Source: CBDAPX01 sp965198725 (GTDB taxonomy: Bacteria; Pseudomonadota; Alphaproteobacteria; Rhodobacterales; Rhodobacteraceae). From it: a DNA stretch of 64,000 nucleotides. Made by a program: the position numbers and the translations under genes. Below the pieces are notes generated by a model that worked only from the letters and a program-made list of their open reading frames with translations, was not told the origin of the DNA and ran no database searches. The stretch is taken from NCBI GenBank assembly GCA_965198725.1, contig CBDAPX010000002.1:62001-126000 (forward strand), written 5' to 3'. Positions within the stretch are counted from its first letter, which is position 1. Every line of letters begins with the position of its first letter. Positions 1 to 9,335 of this stretch are shown here, piece after piece.

Positions 1-379
1 CACCCCGACCAGTCAATAGCAGGCGGTTGCCCTCTGCCAATGTCAGGTTGTGCAAATGAAAAAGGGCGGTTTGCCTGTCTGGCTGGTCGGCCAATTCCTG
101 CACATCTTCTACCGCGACATGGCCGGTTGCCAACACTGGGACAGCTGCGTCCGTCAAGCTGTCTGCTTTGACAATCCGCGCGCCACTTTGCGCGGCCCAC
201 ACATGGGTCAGATGCGTTTTGCCCGATCCTGCGGGCCCATAGATCAGCAGTTTGCCGCCGGCCCAATTCTGCCAGTTCTCGATCAGGGCCACTGCGATCT
301 GATTGGCCGGGGCAACAAAAAAATCATCGCGCCCAAGCGCCGGTTTGGCGGGCAGGTCAAAGTTCAGCTGTTGGGACAT
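1..379 (-). CDS. hdaA: HdaA-type DnaA-like AAA protein (partial, N-terminal part)
   Basis: The reading frame starts at ATG 379 and runs off the left edge, giving about 126 residues. The protein opens MSQQLNFDLPAKPALGRDDF, with a Walker A motif GPAGSGKT near residue 50 and a Walker B-like hydrophobic stretch ending VED near residue 93. This is the layout of Hda/DnaA-like regulatory ATPases, which bind the sliding clamp through an N-terminal Q/L/F motif (here QLNFDLP fits) and stimulate hydrolysis of DnaA-ATP. The upstream permease gene ends at 381, one base before this start, so the two are probably co-transcribed. The C-terminal half lies outside the window, so a DnaA relative other than Hda cannot be fully excluded. 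Confidence 0.82.
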   Translation of the reverse strand, partial: MSQQLNFDLPAKPALGRDDFFVAPANQIAVALIENWQNWAGGKLLIYGPAGSGKTHLTHVWAAQSGARIVKADSLTDAAVPVLATGHVAVEDVQELADQPDRQTALFHLHNLTLAEGNRLLLTGRG

Positions 380-380
380 A

Positions 381-1445
381 TCAGTCCTCTTGGTCCCCGG
401 AACCGAGATAGAGCAGGCTCTCTTTGTACTGCACAACGGCAAAGCGAATGATGACGCCTATGGCTGCGGCGATGGGCACCGCGACCAACATGCCGACAAA
501 TCCAAACAAGGCGAAGAAAACCGACAATGCCAACAGCAACCATACCGGGTGCAACCCAACAGAATCGCCGACCAGTTTGGGTGTCAGAAGGTTGCCCTCG
601 ACAAATTGCCCCGCCATGAAAATCGCTGCCACCATGCCAATGGAAACCCAGTCTCCCCAGAACTGAAAGATTGCCAGACCGATCGCCAAGGCGCCGCCGA
701 TCAGCGCGCCCAGATAGGGGATGAACGCAATCAAACCCGCAATCGAACCAATGGCGAGGCCAAAATTCAGACCGACCAGCATCAGGGCAATGGCATAATA
801 GGTGCCAAGGATAAGGCACACCGTACCCATGCCGCGAATGAACGAGGACAGGGTCTGATCAATCTCGCCCGCCAGACGCCGGATCGTCGGCGCATGGTCG
901 CGCGGCAGCAATTCGTCAAAAGCCGCGATCATCCGGTCCCAGTCCAGCAGAAGGTAAACCGCCACAACCGGCGCGATCACCAAAAGGACGATCACGTTGA
1001 TGAGCGATGACGCTGAAGCCAAAACGGATTCGACCATCGCCGCCCCCTTGGTCTGGAGCGTTTCTCCGACCGAGGCGAGTGTCTTGAGGAAGGTGGATTC
1101 CTCATCCAGCATTTCCGGGAAATTCGTTTCAATGAAGGCCTGAAAGTTCTGCGCAAGCTGCGGCATCAGGTTGAAGAGATCAATGATCTGGCCGACCAAT
1201 GCCGGAACGATGAGCAGGGCAACAGCCACGAAGATCAACACCGCCGCGACAGTGATGATTCCTGTGGCGGCGACACGGCTTAGCCCCCATTTTTCCATGC
1301 GGTCCGCAATCGGATCAAGGAAATAGGCGATGGCTGCACCCAGAACAAACGGCAACAGGACATGGCCCAAAAACCACAACGACACCGCAAAAATGACGGT
1401 GGCAATACCCCAATATTTGAGTTGTTGGCTGACTGGCAGGGCCAT
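381..1445 (-). CDS. AI-2E family transporter (PerM-like permease)
   Basis: 354 residues with about eight hydrophobic helices: a pair near the N-terminus, a pair around residues 60-90, and a cluster from about 150 to the end. A long soluble amphipathic stretch lies between residues 90 and 150. This is the pattern of the AI-2E/PerM (UPF0118) family of inner-membrane transporters. The substrate is not deducible; members have been tied to AI-2 export or Na+/H+ exchange. The gene ends one base before the hdaA start, and coupling of a PerM protein to hdaA is common in Rhodobacterales. The ATG at 1445 is the natural start, followed at once by a membrane segment. Confidence 0.9.
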   Translation of the reverse strand: MALPVSQQLKYWGIATVIFAVSLWFLGHVLLPFVLGAAIAYFLDPIADRMEKWGLSRVAATGIITVAAVLIFVAVALLIVPALVGQIIDLFNLMPQLAQNFQAFIETNFPEMLDEESTFLKTLASVGETLQTKGAAMVESVLASASSLINVIVLLVIAPVVAVYLLLDWDRMIAAFDELLPRDHAPTIRRLAGEIDQTLSSFIRGMGTVCLILGTYYAIALMLVGLNFGLAIGSIAGLIAFIPYLGALIGGALAIGLAIFQFWGDWVSIGMVAAIFMAGQFVEGNLLTPKLVGDSVGLHPVWLLLALSVFFALFGFVGMLVAVPIAAAIGVIIRFAVVQYKESLLYLGSGDQED

Positions 1446-1514
1446 ATCGACTCCGTTTCACTGACAGCGTCAGATTGCGTATTCACAGCGTCGATGCAAG
1501 GCCAACCTCTGACA

Positions 1515-1543
1515 AACAAAAATGGCCCCGCCGGGACGGCAGG
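1515..1543 (-). terminator. Intrinsic terminator of the fasciclin gene
   Basis: On the minus strand a 7-bp stem (one G-T pair) with a 3-nt loop at 1543-1527 is followed after four bases by TTTTTGTTT. It lies 24 bp past the fasciclin stop codon, in the correct direction. Confidence 0.6.
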
Positions 1544-1567
1544 ACCAAATCGTGTAAAAGGCGCTGA

Positions 1568-2083
1568 TTAGTGGCAGGCAGGGCGGGTGCCCGGAAGCAG
1601 AACCTTGTCAACAACGTGGATCACGCCGTTATCGGCCTGGATGTTCGCAATCACGACATTCGCCGTTTCACCGGTGCCATCCGCAATGCTAACACCGCTG
1701 GCACCTTTGGTGATGCACAGACGCTCGGATGCCAGAACGGGTTTGAAATAGTTCGAACCGTTCGGGATCATTTCTGCGGTCAGTTTGCGGTCGTCGACAT
1801 GATACAGCAGGACGTTGGTCAGCTGATCTTTGTTTTCCGGCTGTAACAGTGTGTCCACGGTACCCTCTGGCAGTGCGGCAAAGGCGTCATTCACGGGTGC
1901 GTAAACGGTGAACGGGCCTGGGCCTTGCAACGTTTCAACCAGACCGGCAGCGCTGACTGCTGCAACCAGAGTTAAAAACCGGTCATCGCCGGCGGCGATG
2001 TCTACGATGGTATTGGCTTTCGCAGCGCCAGACACAGCAATAGAGGCGGCCAAAGCGGCCACAAGAGTCTTGATCGGTTTCAT
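1568..2083 (-). CDS. Fasciclin (FAS1) domain protein, secreted
   Basis: 171 residues. An N-terminal signal peptide (MKPIKTLVAALAASIAVSGAAKA) is followed by a single FAS1 domain. Typical FAS1 signatures are visible: ETLQGPGPFTVYAPVNDAFA near residues 54-73, a VLLYHV segment near 93, and a C-terminal NGVIHVVDKVLLP box. FAS1 domains mediate adhesion or protein interaction at the cell surface. The protein is presumably periplasmic or exported; no anchor follows the domain. It stands alone with its own terminator. Confidence 0.92.
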   Translation of the reverse strand: MKPIKTLVAALAASIAVSGAAKANTIVDIAAGDDRFLTLVAAVSAAGLVETLQGPGPFTVYAPVNDAFAALPEGTVDTLLQPENKDQLTNVLLYHVDDRKLTAEMIPNGSNYFKPVLASERLCITKGASGVSIADGTGETANVVIANIQADNGVIHVVDKVLLPGTRPACH

Positions 2084-2189
2084 TGGACTCTCCCAAGTAT
2101 TCCAAGTTCATGCAGGTCGCATGTGACAAGAGGTACGGGCCAATTTTGAAACTGGGTCAGTAACATCACGCTTCCGTGATATTTCGTGA

Positions 2190-3554
2190 TCACAAGATAC
2201 GCACGCCCTGATCGGTAAGTGTCTTTTGCACCTCGGAAATGTCGATATCGCGCAACGAGCGGTTGTGCTTGACGGACAGCGCCGCCGCGACGCCCGCGCC
2301 CTGGCCGGTGACCGCGCAGCACGCCATGTTGCGCGTTGCCGCATGTGCGATCTTGTCCCCGCCGATGGCGCGGCCCGCAACCAGCAAGTTTTCAACCTGT
2401 TTCGGCAACAAGGCGCGATAAGGAATTTGCATATACCGGCCGGTCGTCGGGATGATCAGGACACCATAGCCGTCGATGAACTCGGGATAGATGCCGATGG
2501 TGTCGTCGAACCGACCCTGCGCGCGCACATCCTGTTCGGTCATGTTGTAGATGCCGTCGATTTTTCGGCTGTCACGGATACCGATCGACATGCCAAAATT
2601 CCGCAGCCGCGCGCCCTCGCATCCGGGCGTGTAGGCACGCAAAGCATCGATGGCCAGCATCGCCTGGCGGCGCCCCTCAATCTCCCACCGGGTCAGGCTG
2701 TCGGGGTCGACCCCATCCACACCGGGCAGGTGGATCAGGTTCATATAGGTCATCTCACCGCTGTCGTGGACCGCCCCCCATGTACCGCTGATCGTATTGA
2801 GGTGTTCTGGGATCAGCCCGTCCTGAATGGCCTATTCAAAGGGACGTTTGAGGAAGGGAGAGAACATTTGATCCTCTTTCCCGTCGGTTTCCACGACCCA
2901 TTCTCCCGTCGACCAGTCGCTATAGGTCTGTGGCGCTTCATGCACGCCTTCCATAAAGCGTTTCTTGTCCACGCCTGCCATGTGGAACATCACTGATGCG
3001 GCCTGAACCTCTTCGATCGGGGTTTTGAAAACTGGCGCGCCCATCCGCTCAGCGACATCCGCGTCGCCGGTGGCGTCAATCACGCGGGCCGCCATGATGG
3101 CCTCTCGACCCGCTTTGCTTTCAACGATCACACCTGTGATGGCGTCGCCCTCCCGGATGGGGGCCGCGAATTGACGGTGGAGCATTGGGTGAATGCCGGC
3201 CTCTTCCTCCAAGCGATCCGCAACGATCTTGAACCCCTCGCTGTCCAGCTCATAGCTGAGCGATTGGCTTTCGGGCACAGCGGCCCCCATGGATTTTGCG
3301 CGGTCTTCAAATTCCCAGCCGATGCCACCTGCCTCAACCGTTTCTTCGTGCCGATACCAAGCGAAGCCTTCGACGCCGACCACTGTGATATTGCCGCCAA
3401 AACAGCCAAACCGGTCGAGCAGCGTGACCTCAACACCGCAACGGGCCGCGGCAAGGGCGGCGGCCAATCCGCCGGGTCCTGATCCGATCACAAGCACTTC
3501 TGTTCGGTGAATGACCGGGGTTTCGCGGGCCGGTTCGAAAATGGTGTCGTGCAC
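2190..3554 (-). pseudogene. FAD-dependent oxidoreductase interrupted by an in-frame amber codon
   Basis: Two open segments in the same frame, 3554-2835 and 2831-2190, are separated only by a TAG at 2834-2832. Translation across the stop gives FLKRPFE-stop-AIQDGLIPEHLNTISGTWG with no loss of sense, so this is one gene of about 455 codons. The N-terminal part carries the dinucleotide motif VIGSGPGGLAAALAAA and the CFGGN signature of the FAD_oxidored family; the C-terminal part ends in the usual cofactor region. The open frame could begin at TTG 3614, but I prefer GTG 3554, just before HDTIFEPARE, because an inverted repeat at 3599-3618 would otherwise overlap the start. A LysR gene lies just upstream on the same strand. 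The stop could be real decay or a base-call error; substrate unknown. Confidence 0.8.
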
Positions 3555-3598
3555 GGGCAAGGGTCCTTTGAACAGCGTTCCGGCACGGTGATCTTTTA

Positions 3599-3618
3599 TT
3601 GATTGGCGCGTCAATCAA
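3599..3618. promoter_or_regulatory. Perfect 7-bp inverted repeat, candidate operator
   Basis: TTGATTG (3599-3605) and CAATCAA (3612-3618) form perfect arms separated by 6 bp. The site sits between the 3' end of the LysR gene and the start of the FAD oxidoreductase gene, in its promoter region. It could bind the LysR protein or a GntR-type regulator. Function is inferred from position and symmetry only. Confidence 0.45.
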
Positions 3619-3642
3619 AAAATGTATGCGACGCAACGCAGG

Positions 3643-4458
3643 TCACGACATCAGCGTCGCCAAGGCATTCAATGCTACCCGAATAGGGGGGTCATGGCGG
3701 GCTTCGTGATGGGACGCGAGCCATTCACGGCTGTTCAGGGCCTCGATCACGGGACCCGTGCGGACCAGTCCAAGGTTCAAGGACTCGGTAAAGGTGGGCA
3801 ACACGACCTGACCGACACCGCCAGCTGCCAGTTCTGCGGCAATCCGCGGGTCATTGACAGAGGTGACGATGTCGCCCGCATGATGGTCTTTGATCCACTG
3901 CGCCGATGGCGGCAGTGACGTCGCATGGCTGACCGCGATCCAGCCAGAGATCCCTTGCGTTCGAGCGTAAGGCGCATAGGCGATGTGGCGACGCGGTTGC
4001 GCGGCCAACCATCCCTGACCGGGACGCGCGTTGCGAATGCCGATATCGACCTCACGTCGGGCGATGTCAAGCCGTGCATTTGCGGTGACAAATTCGGGGA
4101 CAAAGCCCGCATCAGGCGACCAGAACCGCGTGACATGCGTGGCCAGCCAAGTGGCGGTCCAAGTCCCCGCTGAAATCCGCGCCGTTGGTTTGGCCGCATC
4201 CTTTTGTGCCCATGTCGCGATAATCGATGCCCGTTGTCCCATGTCGCGGGCCATATCAACCAACTCGCGCCCATCGGCGGTCAACGCATAGCCATGGCTG
4301 CCCCGTTGGAAGAGGCGTTTGCCCAGCTGCTGTTCTAGGCGAGTCATATGCCGACCCAGCGTAGCTTGGCTCTTACCCGTAAGCGCGACCCCCCGCGCCA
4401 GTCCGCCACCATCCGCCACGGCCAGAAAAAGCGATAAGTCGTGCCAGTCAATTTTCAT
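3643..4458 (-). CDS. LysR-family transcriptional regulator
   Basis: 271 residues. A winged helix-turn-helix covers about residues 1-60 (DLSLFLAVADGGGLARGVALTGKSQATLGRHMTRLEQQLGKRLFQR), followed by a shorter effector domain than usual; LysR proteins are typically 290-310 residues. The divergent gene at 4542 and the broken oxidoreductase downstream on the same strand are its neighbours. Co-orientation and closeness suggest it controls the oxidoreductase, but the ligand cannot be inferred. Confidence 0.9.
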   Translation of the reverse strand: MKIDWHDLSLFLAVADGGGLARGVALTGKSQATLGRHMTRLEQQLGKRLFQRGSHGYALTADGRELVDMARDMGQRASIIATWAQKDAAKPTARISAGTWTATWLATHVTRFWSPDAGFVPEFVTANARLDIARREVDIGIRNARPGQGWLAAQPRRHIAYAPYARTQGISGWIAVSHATSLPPSAQWIKDHHAGDIVTSVNDPRIAAELAAGGVGQVVLPTFTESLNLGLVRTGPVIEALNSREWLASHHEARHDPPIRVALNALATLMS

Positions 4459-4541
4459 TTTTGCAACAAGTGTTTCTTTTTCTTGATCTGCCGCTCTGCC
4501 CGGAAATGCCTCAACTTATGAGCAAAGAGAGGGAAAAGATC

Positions 4542-4763
4542 ATGAAAGATTGGATTGAGCCAGAGCGTTTCCCAAGATCAGAGTATCAGAAGGAACGCGA
4601 TATGTATGCAAAAATGAAAGAAGAGGCGCTGCGCGCGCGATCCGCAAAAGCGCGGCGAGACCTGATCAACGCGCGGCGCGCCGTCTTCCGGTGGCTGCGC
4701 GGTCGCTTTGTACGCCTCTCCAAAGCCCAAGGTGACTTGAACTCGGGGGGCGCAAAGCACTAA
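4542..4763 (+). CDS. Small basic hypothetical protein
   Basis: 73 residues starting MKDWIEPERF. The frame is open upstream to 4461, with another ATG at 4518, but only ATG 4542 has a good Shine-Dalgarno (AGAGAGGG at 4526-4533, 8-nt spacer). The protein is strongly charged and predicted helical, with an Arg/Lys-rich C-terminal half (ARRDLINARRAVFRWLRGRF) that resembles an amphipathic or DUF1127-like segment without matching it clearly. No function is recognised. It is divergent from the LysR gene and 37 bp upstream of proS. Confidence 0.55.
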   Translation: MKDWIEPERFPRSEYQKERDMYAKMKEEALRARSAKARRDLINARRAVFRWLRGRFVRLSKAQGDLNSGGAKH

Positions 4764-4800
4764 ACGTCACGGGACGCGAATTGCATTCAAGGACCCGCCG

Positions 4801-6153
4801 ATGCGCCTGAGCCGCTACTTCCTGCCCGTTCTCAAAGAGAACCCCTCCGAAGCCCAGATCGTTAGCCACCGGCTGATGTTGCGCGCAGGCATGATCAAGC
4901 AACAGGCGGCGGGCATTTATTCCTGGCTGCCGATGGGCTTCAAGGTTCTCAAGAAGATCGAGACCATCGTGCATGAGGAACAAATCCGCGCGGGTCACAT
5001 TCCGATGCTGATGCCGACGCTGCAATCGGCCGATCTGTGGCGCGAAAGCGGGCGTTATGACGGCTATGGTGAAGAGATGCTGCGGATGAAGGACCGGCAT
5101 GATCGCGATATGCTGTTTTCGCCCACCGCCGAGGAGCTTTTCACCGACGTATTCCGCGCGCACGTCAGCAGCTACAAGGATTTGCCGCTGACGCTCTATC
5201 AAATTCAGTGGAAATTCCGCGATGAAATCCGGCCCCGTTTCGGTGTGATGCGTGGGCGCGAGTTCTTCATGAAAGACGGTTACAACTTCGACCTGTCGAA
5301 AGAAGATGCGCTGCACGCCTATAACCGCCATCTGGTCAGCTATCTGCGCACCTATGAGCGGATGGGACTGCAAGCGATCCCGATGCAAGCCGAAAGCGGT
5401 CCGATCGGCGGCGATTATACGCACGAATTCCTCGTGCTCGCGGAAACCGGCGAGTCCGGCGTGTTCTATGACAGCGAGATCACCGATCTGACTTTCGGCA
5501 ATCGTGAGATCGACTATGACAGCGTCGAACAGTGCCAGTCCGTGCTGGAAGAGTTCACATCGCGCTATGCTCGCACCGATGACACGCATGATGGGGCAAT
5601 TTTCAACGAACGCGTGCCAGAAGAGCGCCGCCGCGAAGCGCGCGGGATCGAAGTGGGTCAGATCTTTTATTTCGGGACCAAGTATTCCGACAGCATGAAC
5701 GCCACCGTGCAAGATGCCGAAGGTCAGCAGGTGCCGATCCACATGGGTAGCCATGGTATTGGTGTCAGCCGTCTGTTGGGCGCGATCATCGAGGCGAGCC
5801 ACGACGACAATGGCATCATCTGGCCCGAAGGCGTCACGCCGTTCCATTGCGGGATCGTCAACCTCAAACAGGGCGATGACGCTGCGGATGCGGCTTGTGA
5901 AACGCTTTATGCCGCGCTGTCGGCGGCGGGGCTTGAACCATTGTACGATGACCGGAACGAGCGGGCAGGGGGCAAATTTGCCACCATGGACCTGATCGGT
6001 TTGCCTTGGCGGATCACGGTCGGCCCGCGCGGTTTGAAAAACGGCGTCGTGGAATTGACCTCCCGCCGCACCGGTGAGAGCGAGGAACTGCCGCCAGAGG
6101 CAGCCGTGGCCAAAGTGGTGGAGATCTACAAACCCCATCTTGGCAAGGTTTGA
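4801..6153 (+). CDS. proS: Prolyl-tRNA synthetase, short (type 3-like) form
   Basis: 450 residues. Class II synthetase motifs are clear: motif 2 around FRDEIRPRFGVMRGREFFMK (residues 140-159), motif 3 GIGVSRLLGAIIE (about 319-331), and a C-terminal anticodon-binding domain from about residue 350. The editing insertion of the long bacterial form is absent, which is usual in alphaproteobacteria. It charges tRNA-Pro with proline in the cytosol. It is followed 13 bp later by a glycosyltransferase gene, so read-through is likely. The ATG at 4801 begins the conserved MRLSRYFLPV sequence. Confidence 0.97.
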   Translation: MRLSRYFLPVLKENPSEAQIVSHRLMLRAGMIKQQAAGIYSWLPMGFKVLKKIETIVHEEQIRAGHIPMLMPTLQSADLWRESGRYDGYGEEMLRMKDRHDRDMLFSPTAEELFTDVFRAHVSSYKDLPLTLYQIQWKFRDEIRPRFGVMRGREFFMKDGYNFDLSKEDALHAYNRHLVSYLRTYERMGLQAIPMQAESGPIGGDYTHEFLVLAETGESGVFYDSEITDLTFGNREIDYDSVEQCQSVLEEFTSRYARTDDTHDGAIFNERVPEERRREARGIEVGQIFYFGTKYSDSMNATVQDAEGQQVPIHMGSHGIGVSRLLGAIIEASHDDNGIIWPEGVTPFHCGIVNLKQGDDAADAACETLYAALSAAGLEPLYDDRNERAGGKFATMDLIGLPWRITVGPRGLKNGVVELTSRRTGESEELPPEAAVAKVVEIYKPHLGKV

Positions 6154-6166
6154 TCGGACCAACGGG

Positions 6167-7075
6167 ATGTCGCGCCGGCTGATATCGGTTGTCACGGTCA
6201 CGTGGAACCTGATCGATGCGGGACGACGCGATACGATGCGCGAAGCGCTGGACTGTGTTCAGGCCCAGAGCTTTCGCAATGTCGAACATATCGTATGGGA
6301 CGGCGCGTCAACCGATGGCACCCTTGCGTTGTTGCAAGACTGGCAGGCGGAGATTGCCAAGGAGGTCGACGCCATCCCTTTGAACGTGCACAGCGGCACG
6401 GACAAAGGGCTCTATGATGCGATGAACAAGGCCGTTGCGCTTTGCAACGGAGATTACATTGTCTTTCTGAACTCAGACGATGCGCTGGCCGAGAATGAAA
6501 TCCTATCCCATCTCGCGGACATCCTGACGGCGCAGCGCCCCGATTTCGCTTTTGGCGGCACGTTGCAAACGCTGCCCGAGGGCGGCACGAAAATCCACAG
6601 CCGGACAAACCTCAAGGCGTTTCTGCAACGCATGCCGTTTTGCCATAACTCGATGTTGGTGCGGCGCGAGGTGTTCTTGGACCTTGGCGGGCATGACCTG
6701 TCCTTTCCGGTGGCCTCTGATTATGACTTTGTTTTCCGAATGCTGATTGCGGGGCATGAGGGTGCCAAAACGCAGCGCCCCGTTTCCAAGTTCAGCGCCC
6801 GCGGCGTTTCGGCAAACGTGGCCAACGTCGCCCGCGATTATGCCGCCGTATGGAGCCGGTATTTTGGGCAGGTGACCGAAGAGGGCACTATTGATCCCGA
6901 AACGACCTTGGACTGGTACCGGAGAGGTCAATTGCCGGTCCGCTATTGCATGGCCGCGTGGCGCGCGGCCAAAGACAACACGACCTTGCGGGCTGCGGCG
7001 CGTCACAGCCTCAAGATCACATTGCGCCGCCGGTTGCAGCCTTGGCGCCGCTGGGATTACCTGAAAGATCAATGA
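6167..7075 (+). CDS. Glycosyltransferase family 2
   Basis: 302 residues with a GT-A fold signature. The N-terminal strand is LISVVTVTWN, the acceptor-side EHIVWDGASTDGT motif lies near residue 42, and the nucleotide-sugar/metal site FLNSDD near residue 103. Such enzymes transfer a sugar from an NDP donor to surface polysaccharide or LPS intermediates at the cytoplasmic face. ATG 6167 was chosen because homology begins at SRRLISVV; the frame is open further upstream inside proS. It overlaps the next glycosyltransferase gene by 4 bp (ATGA). Donor and acceptor are unknown. Confidence 0.9.
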   Translation: MSRRLISVVTVTWNLIDAGRRDTMREALDCVQAQSFRNVEHIVWDGASTDGTLALLQDWQAEIAKEVDAIPLNVHSGTDKGLYDAMNKAVALCNGDYIVFLNSDDALAENEILSHLADILTAQRPDFAFGGTLQTLPEGGTKIHSRTNLKAFLQRMPFCHNSMLVRREVFLDLGGHDLSFPVASDYDFVFRMLIAGHEGAKTQRPVSKFSARGVSANVANVARDYAAVWSRYFGQVTEEGTIDPETTLDWYRRGQLPVRYCMAAWRAAKDNTTLRAAARHSLKITLRRRLQPWRRWDYLKDQ

Positions 7076-7887
7076 GGAAGATTTTCGTCATAAATCTGGA
7101 CCGGCATCCCGAGCGGTTTGCCTTTGTGAAGGATCAGTTTGAAACATCCGGTTTGGGCGCGCGGTTGCACCGGTTTTCGGCGATTGATGCACGGTCTGAC
7201 GGGTTTTCCGCTCTGGGATATACACCGCATAGCTGGACAGATCGGTGGGAACTGACCCTGTCCGAACAGGCCGTGTTTGAAAGCCATCGCGCCCTTTGGG
7301 CCCAAATTGCTGAACAGGAACCGAATGGGGCCTTGATCTGCGAGGATGATATCCTTGTGTCGCACCGCATGGCGTCGGTTCTGGATACAATGCCGCTGGA
7401 CCGGTTCGGCGTAATCAAGCTGGATGGCTTTTCCGCTGTGCGTCGGTATGGCCCGCCGCAGCTTGGGGCAGACGCCTATCGCGCCATTCTCGAACCCGTG
7501 CCAAGTGCAGCCTGTTATGGTCTGAGCCAAGCAGCTGCGCAAACCCTGCTGACAGCCAGCGAAACCTATTGCGATACGCTGGATGATTTCCTGTTCCGGA
7601 GGCGTCCGGGGATTACACCGGTTCAGCATTTTCCAGGTGTTGCGGTGCAGGGCATGTGCTGTGTGGCAACCGAAGTTCCCGATTTCATCGCCGGCAGCGA
7701 TCGGGAAGGCGCGGCCGGGCGGCAGGCGGCCAAAGGCCCGGCGGCATATCGTTTGCGCAAGGAATGGCGTCGCAGTTGGACCCGGTTGCGTCACAAAGCA
7801 GGGGGCGATAGCGCCCTGCAACGCAGCGGTGGGATCATCGCGATGCCGCCCTTGGTAGACGATCTGCCACCTTATCGACCTCAGTAA
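7072..7887 (+). CDS. Glycosyltransferase family 25 (LPS-type)
   Basis: 271 residues. It starts MRKIFVINLDRHPERF, the GT25 N-terminal signature, and has ALICEDDIL near residue 85, the acidic donor/metal motif of this family. GT25 members add galactose or other sugars to LPS core or capsule. The ATG overlaps the preceding stop (ATGA), so the two transferases are translationally coupled. The C-terminal 60 residues are basic and may contact membrane or acceptor. The sugar specificity is not predictable. Confidence 0.9.
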   Translation: MRKIFVINLDRHPERFAFVKDQFETSGLGARLHRFSAIDARSDGFSALGYTPHSWTDRWELTLSEQAVFESHRALWAQIAEQEPNGALICEDDILVSHRMASVLDTMPLDRFGVIKLDGFSAVRRYGPPQLGADAYRAILEPVPSAACYGLSQAAAQTLLTASETYCDTLDDFLFRRRPGITPVQHFPGVAVQGMCCVATEVPDFIAGSDREGAAGRQAAKGPAAYRLRKEWRRSWTRLRHKAGGDSALQRSGGIIAMPPLVDDLPPYRPQ

Positions 7888-8048
7888 TTTCTGTCCTTTG
7901 TGCGCGGCTCAACAACACAAAAATGGGATCCGCACAACAGGGCTTTGAACCTTTTGCTTACAGAGGTATTGATGTCAGGCCCTTGTTTGAGCCAGTGAAA
8001 ACATAAATGTCGCGGTGCCCAATGCACCGACGGGAGCCTGAAGACGAA

Positions 8049-9335
8049 ATGAGCAGAACGCCGCCGCCCTTTGCCGCCTTTGAATGGATGATCGCATGGC
8101 GGTATCTGCGCGCGCGCCGTGCCGAGGGCGGGGTCAGCACCATGACATGGATCAGCCTCGTTGGCATCACGCTGGCGGTCTTTGCTCTTGTCGCCACGCT
8201 GGCGGTGCGCACCGGGCTGCGCAGCGATATCGTCAACGCCATGTTGGGGGCGAATGCGCATATGGATGTGCATTACTATCGCGACAGCGGGGCAGAGATA
8301 CCGGTGGATCACCTGATCCGCGATTATGAAGACTTGACCCAACGGTTAGAGGCACTGCCGGATGTCGTGGATGCGGCGCCTTTGATCCGGGGCCAAGTCA
8401 TGGGCAGTTTCAAGGGACGCAATCAGCCGGTGGACGTATACGGCATCCGCTTTGCCGACCTGCAGGACTATCCAATGATTGCCGCACCGGAAGAGGCTTG
8501 GGGCGATTTCGGCCGGTTTGAAGACGGAATTGCCATTGGCGCCATGTTGGCGCGACAGCTGGGCGTCACGGTCGGTGACAGGCTGAAACTCATATCACCG
8601 GATGGGGTGCGCACACCGATGGGCACCTCGCCGCGCGTGTCAGCCTTTGAAGTGGTCTATGTCTTTTCATCCGGTCAGGGGTTCATTGATCAAAGCCGCG
8701 CCTACCTGCCGCTGGCAGAGGCGCAGCCCTATTTCAATCGCGAAGGGGCGGTGGATCAGATCGACCTGCGCGTGGCCGACCCGCTTAACGTGCGGGACCT
8801 TGTCAGGCCGGTTTTGCAAACCGGCGGCGCGCGGGCCTATGCCTATACTTGGCAGGACCGGACCGGCGGGATGATCCGGGCGCTGCGGATGCAGGACAAC
8901 GGGATATTCATTGTCCTGTCGATCCTGGTGCTGATCGCGGCGCTGAATATCGTGTCGGGGCTAATCATGCTGGTCAAAAACAAGGGCCGCGACATCGGGA
9001 TTCTGCGCACAATGGGGTTGAGCGAAGGGTCAATCCTGCGCGTCTTTTTCCTGTGCGGGGCGTCGGTGGGTACCTTGGGCACCGTGTTCGGCGTGATCCT
9101 TGGGGTGATCTTTGCCTGGAATATCGATCATGTTTACGCGTTGGTCGACACATTGACGGTCAGCGGTGTGAGAGAGCTGGAAGCCAATGGGTTCTTTTTC
9201 CCATCCGCCGTGGTGACGCCGGGCGATGTCCTGTCTTCGGCGGCGTTGAGCCTTGGGCTCAGTTGGATTATCACACTCTTTCCGGCCCGCCGCGCGGCAC
9301 GCATGAACCCGGTTGAGGCGCTGCGCTATGAGTGA
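8049..9335 (+). CDS. Lipoprotein-releasing ABC transporter permease (LolC/E family)
   Basis: 428 residues from ATG 8049. One transmembrane helix (MTWISLVGITLAVFALVATL) lies near residues 32-51, then a large periplasmic MacB-like domain, then three C-terminal helices of the FtsX type (from about 294, about 340 and about 390) ending with the conserved ARRAARMNPVEALRYE tail. Together with LolD it extracts mature outer-membrane lipoproteins from the inner membrane and passes them to LolA. Only one permease gene is present, consistent with a LolF-like homodimer as in many alphaproteobacteria. An earlier ATG at 8007 is in frame but adds a poorly conserved leader. Confidence 0.92.
   Translation: MSRTPPPFAAFEWMIAWRYLRARRAEGGVSTMTWISLVGITLAVFALVATLAVRTGLRSDIVNAMLGANAHMDVHYYRDSGAEIPVDHLIRDYEDLTQRLEALPDVVDAAPLIRGQVMGSFKGRNQPVDVYGIRFADLQDYPMIAAPEEAWGDFGRFEDGIAIGAMLARQLGVTVGDRLKLISPDGVRTPMGTSPRVSAFEVVYVFSSGQGFIDQSRAYLPLAEAQPYFNREGAVDQIDLRVADPLNVRDLVRPVLQTGGARAYAYTWQDRTGGMIRALRMQDNGIFIVLSILVLIAALNIVSGLIMLVKNKGRDIGILRTMGLSEGSILRVFFLCGASVGTLGTVFGVILGVIFAWNIDHVYALVDTLTVSGVRELEANGFFFPSAVVTPGDVLSSAALSLGLSWIITLFPARRAARMNPVEALRYE

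Noticed and set aside
4666..6201. 511-codon frame antisense to proS
   Set aside because: It is the complement of a well-supported synthetase gene and has no ribosome site or protein-like sequence.
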